This document shows, piece by piece, positions 17,718 through 26,621 of a stretch of 64,000 nucleotides of DNA. Position 1 is the stretch's first letter, and each line of letters begins with the position of its first letter. This stretch comes from Faecalibacterium prausnitzii. GTDB lineage: Bacteria > Bacillota > Clostridia > Oscillospirales > Ruminococcaceae. The notes beneath the pieces were generated by a model, which was not told the DNA's origin, searched no databases, and saw only the letters and a list, made by a program, of their open reading frames with translations. The stretch lies in assembly GCF_003324185.1 (NCBI RefSeq), contig NZ_PXUP01000002.1:186001-250000 (forward strand). Reading direction: 5' to 3'. The translations under genes were made by a program, and so were the position numbers.

Positions 17718-18673
17718 TACAGCATGAAATGCACGTCTGTCCGCCATTGCGGGCAGGCGTTTTTTGTTGGGTCAAAGATTGCGCCGCTGCCGCTCCGCAG
17801 CGCTTCCCGGGCTTGCAGGTGCAGCACATCCACGCCCTGCTGCCAGCAGCTTTGCAAAAGTGTGGTGCACTGCGCCGCAAGCTGTTGCCGCTGCGCCTGC
17901 GTGGGCAATGGGCTATGGGCGGCACGTTGGCAGTCCAGCCGCACAAGCACCTGCGCCTTTTGCAGGGTGACCGAAACGGTGCAGCGCCGGATGCCGATGC
18001 GCTCCCCTTCCAGCCAGAGCTGCCGGATACCGCCCTGCCCGGCAAGCATCCGGAAAACCTCAGTCTGTTCCGGGGATAGGGGCGTATTAGCTGCCACGGT
18101 ATGCAGAACGCCGCCTTCCTGTATCGTTACCTCTTCCGCGTTCCACCCGAGAACAGGCAGAAGTCCCGGCTCTGTGTGCTCATACAGCCGGGGTGCGGTG
18201 GGTGCTGCGGCTTTTATTTGTGCCATTAGGGCATCCGGCAGGGCGACCCGTGTGGCAAGGTGGTCTGTTTCTCCTTCTGCGCAAAGCAGCCTTGCCGCCG
18301 TGCGTCCGCAGCCGTGCCGCAGCACCAGCTGCTCGTACTCTGTTAGTAATGGCTCTTCCGCTTTTGACAGCAACAGGTAGTCACACAGGCGGTAGCTTGC
18401 GGTTTGGGGCAGTGCCTGCTCTGCCCCAGCCAACGCCTGTTCCATCGTTTGCCCCTCTGCCTGCACAAACTGTAATGCGGCAGAGGCTTCGGCGGCATCG
18501 GCGGCGGCCTGCGGTGCCTGATAGAGCAGCCCTGCCTGATACCCCTGCCCTGTCTGTGAAAGATACACCGCCCGCACCATGCTTTTCTCGGTGCTTTCGC
18601 AGCGCAGGAATAAAAGGCACCATCCTGTTAGAAGCAAATACAGCATCGGTTTGCAAGATTTCTGTTTTCTCAT
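17714..18673 (-). CDS. GerC-like spore germination lipoprotein
   Basis: A 319-residue protein in the third position of a GerA-type germination operon, where the C subunit (Ger(x)C) is expected. It begins with a basic stretch and a hydrophobic signal ending in FLRC (C25), a somewhat degenerate lipobox. GerC proteins are lipid-anchored on the outer face of the inner spore membrane and help the A and B subunits respond to nutrients. Sequence similarity visible by eye is weak; the call rests mainly on signal, size and position. The ATG follows GGAGGTGCAACC and overlaps the B-like gene by four bases. Confidence 0.65.
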   Translation of the reverse strand: MRKQKSCKPMLYLLLTGWCLLFLRCESTEKSMVRAVYLSQTGQGYQAGLLYQAPQAAADAAEASAALQFVQAEGQTMEQALAGAEQALPQTASYRLCDYLLLSKAEEPLLTEYEQLVLRHGCGRTAARLLCAEGETDHLATRVALPDALMAQIKAAAPTAPRLYEHTEPGLLPVLGWNAEEVTIQEGGVLHTVAANTPLSPEQTEVFRMLAGQGGIRQLWLEGERIGIRRCTVSVTLQKAQVLVRLDCQRAAHSPLPTQAQRQQLAAQCTTLLQSCWQQGVDVLHLQAREALRSGSGAIFDPTKNACPQWRTDVHFMLY

Positions 18674-19458
18674 GGTTGCACCTCCGCTTCCGGCTGCTGC
18701 CAGAGCAAGCGGATAGCGGCACACAGCATGGCTACCCGGTAGACAGCGCACAGCAGCCACAGCAGCAAAAGCAGCGCATCCATGCGGGAAAAGCTGCCGC
18801 TACTCCACGCCCGCAGCAACTCCAGCCGGGGGTAGGTTCCGCTGCCAAACAGCAAAGCGCCGCCCAGCAAAGCCGCAGCCTGCACCGCAAAGCCCCATAC
18901 CGGCAGCCAGACCGTGCGGCGAGCAGACCGCGCACTGCACAGAAGGGCTCCTGCAAAATATTCAGCGTAGACCGGTACGTCCCAGTTTGCTGCGGCCGGC
19001 TGTGCCGAAGGGAACAGGCGGTACCAGTGCAGTTGACCGGCGAGCCCCAGCAGGCAGACCACGCCGCCCACGGCTACAAACCACCACAGCACCCGCGCCG
19101 AGGCGTTCCAGCTTGCGGGACGGATGCACCACCCCGCCCAGAGCAGCAGCGGCAGAAAGCCCAGCAGCGCCATGGAGGAAAACTCTGCCGTGCACAGCCC
19201 TTGTGCCTGCACGAGGGTGTGCATCAGTTCCATAAAAAGCCCAGCTGTCAGTGCCAGCCGCACCGCAAGGGAGGGCGTTTTGCCCTGCAAAGCCGCTGCT
19301 GTCAGTGCCGAAAGGATGCACAGGCACACCGCGCTGACTGCGCCCAGCCACAGCGCCCGGCGCACCGGAACGCTTTGCGGGATGCCGTCTGCCAGCGCTG
19401 CAGTTACCAAACTGAGGGTCAACGCCGCCGGGGTGAAACGTTCTGTCTGCTGCTTCAT
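18670..19458 (-). CDS. GerB-like germination permease subunit (short)
   Basis: A 262-residue integral membrane protein with about seven to eight hydrophobic segments. It sits between GerA-like and GerC-like genes with 4-base overlaps on both sides. The segment SFSRMDALLLLLWLL near residue 225 resembles the RxD/E-containing helix of GerB (APC-superfamily) proteins, and the chain ends soon after, as in that family. Typical GerB proteins have about 360 residues and ten membrane segments, so this one is clearly short and probably reduced at the N-terminal or middle region. In the family the B subunit binds the germinant. Ligand unknown. Confidence 0.65.
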   Translation of the reverse strand: MKQQTERFTPAALTLSLVTAALADGIPQSVPVRRALWLGAVSAVCLCILSALTAAALQGKTPSLAVRLALTAGLFMELMHTLVQAQGLCTAEFSSMALLGFLPLLLWAGWCIRPASWNASARVLWWFVAVGGVVCLLGLAGQLHWYRLFPSAQPAAANWDVPVYAEYFAGALLCSARSARRTVWLPVWGFAVQAAALLGGALLFGSGTYPRLELLRAWSSGSFSRMDALLLLLWLLCAVYRVAMLCAAIRLLWQQPEAEVQP

Positions 19459-20921
19459 GACCGCCGTTTCCCCCTCTCCCGCTTTTGCCAGATATTGAAC
19501 CCCTGCCGGGACAGCTGCCGGTAGTTGCGGCGCAGAACGCCGTCCTCGGAAAGCGGCTGCTGCGGGAAGGGGTGCGGCGCAAGATACGGCACACCCAATG
19601 CTTCGGTGCTGACGAGGCTGAGCAAAAAGCCGAAAAACGCTGCTGCCAGTCCCACTGGTCCGGCAAGCCCTGCCAACAGCACCGTGCCGATGCGCAGCAG
19701 GGTGGCAGGCTCGTACAGACCCGGGGTGACAAAGACTGCAATGGCCGTGATGCTGGCCACAAAGATGACCGGGGTGCTCATAAGCCCGGTGGCAATGGCG
19801 GCATCACCAATGATGAGCGCCGACACCAGACTGACCGAGTGCCCCAGCGACTGCGGCATCCGCAGCCCGGCCTCCCGGATAATCTCTAAGAGTAGGATCA
19901 CCAGCAGCATCTCGGCAAACAGGGGCAGCGGGGTGGCCTTTTCGGCTGCTTCGATCTTATACAGCAGCTGCGGGGGCAGCAGCTCCGGCAGATACACCGC
20001 CACGCACACAAAGACCCCCGGCAAAAACACCGTAAGGTAGAAAGAAAAATATTTCAGCACCCGCAAAAAAGAGGAGAACGCCGCCGTAGAGGCGTAATCG
20101 TCCAGACACTCGAACTGCTCGCTGAAGAGCGCGGGCAGCACCAATGCCGAGGGGCTGCCGTTGACCAAAATTACCAGCTTTCCCTCGCAAAGCTTCGCGG
20201 CAGCGACCGCCGGGCGCTCGGTGTAGTGTACCGGGGTGAACAGCCGCGCCTTGCCGGGCAGCAGCCACGGCACGAAATAACTGGAATCCAGCAGCAGTTC
20301 CGGCCTTGCACTTTGCAAAATGGCGCGCACCCGTTGTACCATAGCGGGGTCGGCACGGTCCTTGCAGTAGCAAAGAGCGTACTCGGTATTGCAGCAAGTG
20401 TGCGCCTGTGCGGCCTCCTGCATAAGGGTATCGGTGCGGACAAGACGGCGCAAAAGGCTCAGATTCACCCGCAGCAGGTCGGTAAAGCCTTCCCTGCTGC
20501 CGCGCAGATTGCCCTCGGCGGATGGCTCTTCCACGGAGCGGAATTTGAGCCCCTGCACTGAAAAAACAATACCACTGCTGCAGCCCTCTAAAAGCAGCAC
20601 CGCCATGCCCGCCGTCAGCCGCGCTACGAGCTGCGACATATCCTGCACCGGAGTGCTCTCGGCCGGAAACGCCGAGCCGTGCAGGATATGCGCATAGGCT
20701 TGCGTACCAGTAAGCCGGACAGAAGCAGACTGCCGCCCGGCGGCGTCCAGCAAGAGTTCCCAGAGTGAATCGAGACTTGCCATGCCGTCAAACATTACGA
20801 TGCACCCTGGGCAGCCATACAAAACGATCTTCTTCGCATAATAGTCCGCCGACTGACCAAACCTAGCATCAAGCGCGGACAGGTTTTCCGTAAGGCTTTG
20901 CGAAAGCTGCTGCACATCCAT
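19455..20921 (-). CDS. GerA-family spore germination protein
   Basis: A 488-residue GerA-type A subunit. The hydrophilic N-terminal half contains the ALDARFGQSADYY and YGCPGCIVMFDGM region. The conserved C-terminal membrane half has EIIREAGLRMPQSLGHSVS, SALIIGDAAIATGLMSTPV and an early segment with FLPGVFVCVAVYLPELLP. GerA subunits assemble into nutrient-gated channels in the spore inner membrane. The ATG follows AAAGGAGTG. It begins the three-gene operon. A possible forespore (sigma-G-like) promoter lies directly upstream. The A-subunit call is firm and implies that the organism makes, or once made, endospores. Confidence 0.93.
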   Translation of the reverse strand: MDVQQLSQSLTENLSALDARFGQSADYYAKKIVLYGCPGCIVMFDGMASLDSLWELLLDAAGRQSASVRLTGTQAYAHILHGSAFPAESTPVQDMSQLVARLTAGMAVLLLEGCSSGIVFSVQGLKFRSVEEPSAEGNLRGSREGFTDLLRVNLSLLRRLVRTDTLMQEAAQAHTCCNTEYALCYCKDRADPAMVQRVRAILQSARPELLLDSSYFVPWLLPGKARLFTPVHYTERPAVAAAKLCEGKLVILVNGSPSALVLPALFSEQFECLDDYASTAAFSSFLRVLKYFSFYLTVFLPGVFVCVAVYLPELLPPQLLYKIEAAEKATPLPLFAEMLLVILLLEIIREAGLRMPQSLGHSVSLVSALIIGDAAIATGLMSTPVIFVASITAIAVFVTPGLYEPATLLRIGTVLLAGLAGPVGLAAAFFGFLLSLVSTEALGVPYLAPHPFPQQPLSEDGVLRRNYRQLSRQGFNIWQKRERGKRRS

Positions 20922-20937
20922 CACTCCTTTGTGTGTG

Positions 20938-20967
20938 CAGTATGCCCGCTTTGCCGCAGCGGAATAC
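20938..20967 (-). promoter_or_regulatory. Candidate sigma-G/F-type promoter of the ger operon
   Basis: Minus-strand GTATT (20963-20967), an 18-base spacer and CATACTG (20938-20944). This is close to the forespore consensus GHATR-N17-18-CATWHTA, with one mismatch in each box. The predicted transcript start falls close to the ribosome site of the A gene, so the assignment is tentative. Confidence 0.35.
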
Positions 20968-20997
20968 GCCGCGCACACCACCATGGAGGGTTTGTGC

Positions 20998-21690
20998 ATG
21001 AAACTGCTGCTTTGCCGCACTATTATTTTGTATCTCTGCGTTTTGTTTGCCATGCGGCTGATGGGCAAGCGTCAGCTGGGAGAGTTGCAGCCGGAAGAGC
21101 TGGTATCCACCATCCTGATCTCCAATCTGGCGTCCATCTCCATTGAATCGGAGGATGTGCCCATCACCGCCAGCCTCATCCCGCTGTTCCTCATTGCGGC
21201 ACTGGAGCTGCTGGGGTCGGTGGTGAGTTTCCGCAGCCAGAAGTTCTTCAATTTTCTCTCCGGGCGTCCCAAAACGGTCATTCTGGACGGAAAGATCGAC
21301 CAGAACGCTTTGCGGATGCTGCGGCTGACCACCGCCGACCTGATGGAGGCGCTGCGCGGCAAGGATATCTTCGACCCGCGCAGGGTGTCCTACGCCGTAA
21401 TCGAAACAAACGGCACACTGTCGGCGGCGCTGCGCCCGGAGCAGGAAGCAGCCACCCTCTCCGATTTACAGTTGAAAGTACAGCAGACACAGGCCACCAT
21501 CCCCTTTGTGCTGGACGGGCAGGTACTGGAGGATAATCTGCGCTGGTGCGGCAAGGACCGTGCGTGGCTGGAACGCACCGCCACGGCAAACACGGTGCTG
21601 CCACAGGAGATCTTACTGCTTATCGGCAACGAGACCGAGGACTATTTTCTGCTGAAGAAGGAAGGCCGTCAGCCGGGAGGAAAAGGATGA
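20998..21690 (+). CDS. DUF421 (YetF-like) membrane protein
   Basis: A 230-residue YetF/DUF421 protein. Three N-terminal membrane helices include the family signature FAMRLMGKRQLGELQPEELV. A cytoplasmic domain follows, with RPKTVILDGKID and LRGKDIFDPRRVSYAVIETNG. DUF421 proteins are frequent in spore-forming Firmicutes, and some affect spore membrane properties and heat resistance. The start at MKLLL is preferred because GGAGGG lies 7 bases upstream. It overlaps the next gene (DUF4363) by four bases and is divergent from the germination operon, which fits a spore-related role. That role is inference. Confidence 0.9.
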   Translation: MKLLLCRTIILYLCVLFAMRLMGKRQLGELQPEELVSTILISNLASISIESEDVPITASLIPLFLIAALELLGSVVSFRSQKFFNFLSGRPKTVILDGKIDQNALRMLRLTTADLMEALRGKDIFDPRRVSYAVIETNGTLSAALRPEQEAATLSDLQLKVQQTQATIPFVLDGQVLEDNLRWCGKDRAWLERTATANTVLPQEILLLIGNETEDYFLLKKEGRQPGGKG

Positions 21691-22055
21691 AGCGGATCTA
21701 TGCGTGTATCCTGATTGTGGCGGCGCTGCTGGCAGTATCCCTTTACAGCAGCGGACGGGTGCAGAGCTTTGCACAGGATATCTCGGCCGACTTGGACTGC
21801 GCCCTTGAGGCAGTACGGCAGAAAGATTTTTCCACTGCACGGCAGGCACTTGCCGAGGGTGCAGAACTGTGCGATACCATGCGGGAAACTATGAGCCATC
21901 TGCTGCGCACGGCCGACTACACGGAACTGGAAGCCGCGCTGCGGGCGGCAGACGGATACCTTGAGCAGCAGGCCGCAGAGGAGGCACTGGGCGAACTGCG
22001 CCGCGCACAGGTAGAGGTGGAGCGGCTGGAGTGGCTTGCCCGGCGGCTGGTTTAA
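21687..22055 (+). CDS. DUF4363 family protein
   Basis: A 122-residue protein with one N-terminal membrane segment (ACILIVAALLAVSLY) and an extracytoplasmic helical domain rich in alanine, glutamate and arginine, probably a small helical bundle. This matches DUF4363, which is typically encoded right after a DUF421 gene in Clostridia, as here. The ATG overlaps the DUF421 stop and follows GGGAGGAAAAGG. The function is unknown. The pairing suggests that the two proteins act together at the membrane. Confidence 0.8.
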   Translation: MKRIYACILIVAALLAVSLYSSGRVQSFAQDISADLDCALEAVRQKDFSTARQALAEGAELCDTMRETMSHLLRTADYTELEAALRAADGYLEQQAAEEALGELRRAQVEVERLEWLARRLV

Positions 22056-22062
22056 GATGAGC

Positions 22063-22103
22063 AAAAAAGGACACTGCACAGTGTTTCGTGCAGTGTCCTT
22101 TTT
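22063..22103. terminator. Bidirectional terminator between DUF4363 gene and nrdR
   Basis: Perfect 13-bp stem AAGGACACTGCAC (22067-22079) / GTGCAGTGTCCTT (22088-22100) with A and T runs outside it on both strands. It ends the plus-strand DUF421-DUF4363 unit and the convergent minus-strand secDF-nrdR unit. Confidence 0.92.
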
Positions 22104-22113
22104 AAGTTATAGT

Positions 22114-22581
22114 TTACTGATTTTCCTTGCGGTCGCCCACAAGCTTTTTCAGTTCATCAAGGAAACTTTCCACGTCCGCAAACTGGCGGTAGACCGAGGC
22201 AAAGCGGATATAGGCCACCTCGTCGATCTTTTTCAGTTCCTCCATGGTCAGCTCGCCGATGCGCACACTGGGGATCTCGCGGTCGTAGGAGCTGAACAGG
22301 GACTGCTCGATGCTGCTGACGGCACGTTCCAGCGTTTCGTAGCTGACAGGACGCTTGGCACAGGCGCGCAACATGGCGTTGAACAGCTTCTGCCGGTCAA
22401 AGGGTTCGCGGGAGTTATCCTTTTTGATGACCACCAGCGGCACTGTTTCCACCACCTCGTAGGTGGTAAAGCGCATGTGGCAGTTCAGGCACTCGCGGCG
22501 GCGGCGGATGCGCTCGTTATCTTCCGTGGGGCGGGAGTCGATCACCTTGGATTCCTCCGCACCGCAATAAGGGCACTTCAT
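22114..22581 (-). CDS. nrdR: Transcriptional repressor NrdR
   Basis: A 155-residue repressor of ribonucleotide reductase genes that senses dATP/ATP through an ATP cone. The N-terminal zinc ribbon has C3, C6, C31 and C34. The ATP-cone domain runs from [14 protein letters not shown] to the middle of the protein, and the conserved [17 protein letters not shown] is near the C-terminus. It targets NrdR boxes upstream of nrd genes, none of which are in this window. It lies 16 bases after secDF and is probably cotranscribed with it. Confidence 0.97.
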   Translation of the reverse strand: MKCPYCGAEESKVIDSRPTEDNERIRRRRECLNCHMRFTTYEVVETVPLVVIKKDNSREPFDRQKLFNAMLRACAKRPVSYETLERAVSSIEQSLFSSYDREIPSVRIGELTMEELKKIDEVAYIRFASVYRQFADVESFLDELKKLVGDRKENQ

Positions 22582-22597
22582 CTTTTGTTCCTCCGCC

Positions 22598-24931
22598 TCA
22601 GTTCTTCTTTTTGCTGCGCTCGCTCCACAGCACCCATGCCGAGGTGGAAACGCACAGAGAGGTGTACACACCGCTGATCATACCCATCATCAGCGGGAAT
22701 GCAAAGGTAAAGATGCTGTCCAGACCGTAGAGCTTTGCCACGATGCACATCACACCCAGTGCCATCACGGTGGTGATGGTGGTGATCAGGGTACGGCGGG
22801 CAGACTGATTGACCGACTGGTTGACCAGCTCCTCAAAGCTGCCCTTTTTGCCCATGAGAGCGCGGTTCTCACGGATACGGTCGTACACCACAACGGTATC
22901 GTTGATGGAGTAGCCGAGGATGGTGAGCATGGCGGCGATAAAGTTGCCGTCCAGTGCGGTGCGCAGCAGCACAAAGGTGCCAAACACCACCATCAGGTCG
23001 TTGACCAGCGCCAGCACTGCCATCATACCGCCGGTCAGACCGCCGATGTTCTTGAAACGCAGGGCGATATACAGCAGAATGAGCACCAGTGCAAACACCA
23101 CAGCTACCAGACTCTTCTGCAGGAACTTGGTGCCCATGGCTGCGCTGACGTTGCTCAGAGACAGCTGGGCAAACTGGTTGTCCGGGTAGTTCTCATTCAA
23201 GGAATCCAGCAGGTTCTCCACCTGCTCGGTGGTCACGGTCTCGGTGCCGGGCATGGAGATCTTCAGGGTCTGGTCGCCGGTGGCCACATTCTCGCCGGTC
23301 TGCAGGGTCAGGCCGGTGTTTTCCAGCGCCGCAGCAGCGGTCTTTTGCACAGCGGCTTGGTCAAAGCTGCCCTCATAGGACAGGGTGACCATAGCACCGC
23401 CGGTGAACTCAGTATCCAAATGCACACCGAACACTGCGGCGCACAGCAGGATAACTGCCATCAAGCAGGCAGAGAAGGTCAGGAACTTTTTGCGCAGGGC
23501 AACAAAGTTTACCGGCTTCTTTTCGGCCTTTTCCTGCCCGGGCTTTGCAGCGCCATACAGCCACGGATTGCGCAGTGCCTTGATGGCAGCTGCGCCGCGG
23601 ATCATAACACGGGTAGCGAACACGCCGAACACAAAGTTCAGCAACACGCCGGTGAGCAGCGTATAACCGAAGGCGTAGATGGTGCCTGCGGTAGAGGGGC
23701 CGAAGGCAAAGAACACAAAATGCAGTGCCTTAGCAAACAGGCCATCCGAGGGGCCGAAGGCACCCATGAGCACGATGGCCACGATGACGATGGTCACGTT
23801 GCCATCAATGATGGGGGTCAGGCCGCGGGCAAAGCCGCTCTTCAGTGCGCCGTCCAGAGATTTGCCGTTTTTCAGCTCCTCCTTGATGCGCTCGGCGGTG
23901 ATGACGTTGGCATCTACGCCCATGCCGATGGCCAGAATGATACCTGCGATACCGGGCAGGGTCAGGGTAAAGCTTTCAAACACCGGGAAGTAGCCGGACA
24001 CAAAGGCCAGCGTAGCAGCCACCTGACCGGCCAGCGCGATGCAGGCCAGAAAGCCCGGCAGACGGTACAGCACCGTCATGAACACCACGATGAGGGCAAA
24101 GGCAATCAGGCCGGCCAGCACCATGGCACCAAGGCTGTTTTCGCCCAGACTGGGGCTCACGGTGGAGTAGCTGTCCACGCTCAGCGCAAAGGGCAGCGCA
24201 CCGGAGTTGATCTGGCGTGCCATCTTGACCACGGCATCCTGCGTAAAGGGATTGGACGCCGAGCTGGTGATGATAGCCTGTCCGTCGGTAATGGCGGTGT
24301 TGACGGTGGCGGTGCTCACGTTCTCGTCGTCCAGCCAGATGCTGATGCTGCCCTTATCGGCGGCCAGCTTAGTGGTGGCATCGCCAAAAGCCTTGGCACC
24401 CTCGGTGGTGAACTTGAGGGCAACGTAATACTCAGAGCTGCCGCCGTTGCTCACAGCGCCGTACTGCGCCGAAGCGCTTTCGACCATGGAGCCGTCCAAA
24501 ATCAGCTCGCCGTCCTTGCTGGCTCCCTCGCGGAAGGTCAGGTAGGCGGTGGTGCCGATCTCCTGAATAGCAGACTCGGGGTCAAAATCTGTCTCGCCGG
24601 ACTGCCACGGAAACTCCAGAATCAGACTGTCGGAGTTGTTGTCCACATACAGCTCGTAGTCGGTCACGTTCAACGCGACCAGACGGTTCTCGATGACCAG
24701 ACGGGCGGCATCCAGCTGCTCGTCCGTGGCATCGTAGCTATCCGAGGGCACAAAGGTGACGTTGACGCCGCCCTTGATATCCACACCAAAGCGGATATCC
24801 TTTGCACCCTTGATGTAGGTGGTGGTCACATCGCCGTATTTTGCCGCCACGCCAAAAAAGGCGGTGTAAACAAACACAACGATCAGCAGCGCGGTAACGA
24901 CCAGCTGCCATGCTTTGCCTTTTGTTTTCAT
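22598..24931 (-). CDS. secDF: Protein translocase SecD/SecF fusion
   Basis: A 777-residue single-chain SecDF. The first half is SecD-like: an N-terminal membrane helix, [15 protein letters not shown], the large periplasmic P1 domain, and five membrane helices with [20 protein letters not shown]. The second half is SecF-like, with its own first helix, the [14 protein letters not shown] strand and [29 protein letters not shown] helices. SecDF uses the proton gradient to complete preprotein export and sits with SecYEG and YidC. The fused form is common in Firmicutes. GGAGGTTCC precedes the ATG. A terminator-like hairpin stands just before that site. Confidence 0.96.
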   Translation of the reverse strand: MKTKGKAWQLVVTALLIVVFVYTAFFGVAAKYGDVTTTYIKGAKDIRFGVDIKGGVNVTFVPSDSYDATDEQLDAARLVIENRLVALNVTDYELYVDNNSDSLILEFPWQSGETDFDPESAIQEIGTTAYLTFREGASKDGELILDGSMVESASAQYGAVSNGGSSEYYVALKFTTEGAKAFGDATTKLAADKGSISIWLDDENVSTATVNTAITDGQAIITSSASNPFTQDAVVKMARQINSGALPFALSVDSYSTVSPSLGENSLGAMVLAGLIAFALIVVFMTVLYRLPGFLACIALAGQVAATLAFVSGYFPVFESFTLTLPGIAGIILAIGMGVDANVITAERIKEELKNGKSLDGALKSGFARGLTPIIDGNVTIVIVAIVLMGAFGPSDGLFAKALHFVFFAFGPSTAGTIYAFGYTLLTGVLLNFVFGVFATRVMIRGAAAIKALRNPWLYGAAKPGQEKAEKKPVNFVALRKKFLTFSACLMAVILLCAAVFGVHLDTEFTGGAMVTLSYEGSFDQAAVQKTAAAALENTGLTLQTGENVATGDQTLKISMPGTETVTTEQVENLLDSLNENYPDNQFAQLSLSNVSAAMGTKFLQKSLVAVVFALVLILLYIALRFKNIGGLTGGMMAVLALVNDLMVVFGTFVLLRTALDGNFIAAMLTILGYSINDTVVVYDRIRENRALMGKKGSFEELVNQSVNQSARRTLITTITTVMALGVMCIVAKLYGLDSIFTFAFPLMMGMISGVYTSLCVSTSAWVLWSERSKKKN

Positions 24932-24946
24932 AAGTCGGGAACCTCC

Positions 24947-24979
24947 AAAAGCGGCGGCTGTGCAGCCGCAGCCGTTTTT
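24947..24979 (-). promoter_or_regulatory. Terminator-like hairpin in the secDF leader
   Basis: On the minus strand a GC-rich hairpin with the core GCGGCT / AGCCGC is followed by CTTTT and then directly by the secDF ribosome site GGAGG. Another hairpin (GAACCG...CGGTTC, about 24983-25007) lies upstream. Folding could limit transcription or translation of secDF. Confidence 0.45.
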
Positions 24980-25050
24980 GTTGTGAACCGCAAGTTTTGC
25001 CGACGGTTCCTCTCCTCACAGAGCAGCCGTCGTGCCGACCTTTCTGTGAT

Positions 25051-25091
25051 AAAACTCCCCTGCCAGCCCTGCAAAGAGCCCCGCAGAGGAG
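25051..25091 (-). terminator. Terminator of the aminotransferase gene
   Basis: Minus-strand arms CTCCTCTGC and GCAGGGGAG (plus 25083-25091 and 25055-25063) with one mismatch, followed by UUUU. It lies 23 bases after the aminotransferase stop. Confidence 0.7.
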
Positions 25092-25113
25092 AATATACAA
25101 ATTATTTTAAGCC

Positions 25114-26394
25114 TTAGGCCATATCAGCCAGCAGCTTTTCCACAACAGCCAGACGCACGCAGACGCACAGCAGTTCGGAAGCGGTCTCCACCTCGTCCAG
25201 ACTGGGGTAAGTGGGGGCGATGCGCAGATGAGAATCCTGCGGATCCTTGTGGTACGGATAGGCAGAGCCTGCACCGGTCAGCACCAGACCTGCGTTCTTG
25301 CACAGTTCCGCCACGCGCTTAGCGCAGCCGGGCATGACATACAAGCTGATGAAGTAGCCGCCCTTGGGGTTGGTCCAGTGGGCAATATCGCCGCAGGGGG
25401 TGAGGTTGGCGGCAAAAGCGGTCTTGACGGCATCGAAGCAGGGCACCAGACGGCGGCGGTGCTTTGCCATGTGTGCCAGAACGCCCTCCTTGTTCTTCAG
25501 GAAGCGGACATGACGCAGCTGGTTCATCTTATCGTAGCTGATGATCATCACTGAAAAGCGCTTGCACATATACTTCATGCTGTTGTCGCTGCATGCAATG
25601 GCAGAAACACCGGCGCCCGGGAAGGTGATCTTGCTGGTGGAAGTGAACATAAACACGCGATCCTGCGTGCCATACTTCTTGCTCACGTTCAGCAGAACGG
25701 GGGTCTCGATGATCTCCTCGGTCAGGTGATGGACGATGTAGGCCTCATCCCAGAAGATCTTGAAATCCGGGGCGGCGGTCTTCATCTTGGCAAAGCGCTC
25801 GATGGTCTCATCACTGTAAGTGTAGCCATCGGGGTTGGAGTACTGCGGCACGCACCAGATACCCTTGATGGTATCGTCCTCAGCCACCAGCTTTTCCACA
25901 ACGTCCATATCGGGGCCGTTGGGGGTCATGGGCACGCTGATCAGCTCAAAGCCGAACTCCTCGGTGATAGCAAAGTGACGGTCATAGCCGGGCACCGGGC
26001 AGAGGAACTTGCGCTTCTCTACCTGAGACCAAGGGCAGGGAGACTCCGGGAAGCCGAACACATAACCGATGTTGATGAGGTTGTACATCAGCTGCAGGCT
26101 GGAGTTGCCGCCCACGAACACCTCGTTGGGCTTTACGCCGAACACATCTGCAAACAGGGCGCGAGCCTCGCTCAGACCCTCCAGCTCGCCGTAGTTGCGG
26201 GCGTCGGTGCCTGCATCCGTGGTGTAGTCGGTCATCTTCAGCAGGTCCATTGCCAGATCCATCTGGTGGGGGCCGGGCTTGCCGCGTGCCATGTTCAGCT
26301 TCAGACCCTTTGCCTGAAACTCTTTATAAGCCTGTTCCAGCGCTGCCTTTTCAGCGGTCAGCGCATCGCGATCCATCTCGTGATAATTTGCCAT
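25114..26394 (-). CDS. Aspartate aminotransferase, type Ic (PF12897 family)
   Basis: A 426-residue pyridoxal-phosphate enzyme of the MocR-like aminotransferase group, whose characterised members (for example from Corynebacterium) are aspartate aminotransferases linking aspartate and oxaloacetate. The N-terminus has LNMARGKPGPHQMDL, then GNSSLQLMYNL, the PLP-ring-binding region FWDEAYIVHHL, and the internal lysine in TSTSKITFPGAG. The C-terminal DSHLRIAPTYPSLDEV holds the substrate-carboxylate arginine. The ATG follows AAGGAG. It is monocistronic, with its own promoter and terminator. The family is clear; the substrate is by family inference. Confidence 0.9.
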   Translation of the reverse strand: MANYHEMDRDALTAEKAALEQAYKEFQAKGLKLNMARGKPGPHQMDLAMDLLKMTDYTTDAGTDARNYGELEGLSEARALFADVFGVKPNEVFVGGNSSLQLMYNLINIGYVFGFPESPCPWSQVEKRKFLCPVPGYDRHFAITEEFGFELISVPMTPNGPDMDVVEKLVAEDDTIKGIWCVPQYSNPDGYTYSDETIERFAKMKTAAPDFKIFWDEAYIVHHLTEEIIETPVLLNVSKKYGTQDRVFMFTSTSKITFPGAGVSAIACSDNSMKYMCKRFSVMIISYDKMNQLRHVRFLKNKEGVLAHMAKHRRRLVPCFDAVKTAFAANLTPCGDIAHWTNPKGGYFISLYVMPGCAKRVAELCKNAGLVLTGAGSAYPYHKDPQDSHLRIAPTYPSLDEVETASELLCVCVRLAVVEKLLADMA

Positions 26395-26501
26395 TAAAAA
26401 CACACTCCTTTATAGTACTCTTCCTGTTACCCAATACTATGGCTCGTCTTTTGCGGTATGCCCCTGCCAGAGAACACACGCCGCACGATCCATACTTTAC
26501 T

Positions 26502-26530
26502 ATTATAGTACATTTTCCTGTCAGAAACAA
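26502..26530 (-). promoter_or_regulatory. Aminotransferase gene promoter
   Basis: Minus-strand TTGTTT (26525-26530), a 17-base spacer and TATAAT (26502-26507). It begins 13 bases after the clpX terminator hairpin. Confidence 0.7.
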
Positions 26531-26542
26531 GAATTTGAAAGC

Positions 26543-26587
26543 AAAAAGCCCTGCCAAAAGCAAAAAGCTTTCGAAACAGGGCTTTTA
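26543..26587 (-). terminator. clpX terminator
   Basis: Arms AAAAGCCCTG (26544-26553) and CAGGGCTTTT (26577-26586), with an inner AAAGC/GCTTT pairing and A/T runs on both sides. It closes the tig-clpP-clpX unit. Confidence 0.85.
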
Positions 26588-26621
26588 GGCAGGTACACTC
26601 CCCTGCTGTGCGGCGATGCCG

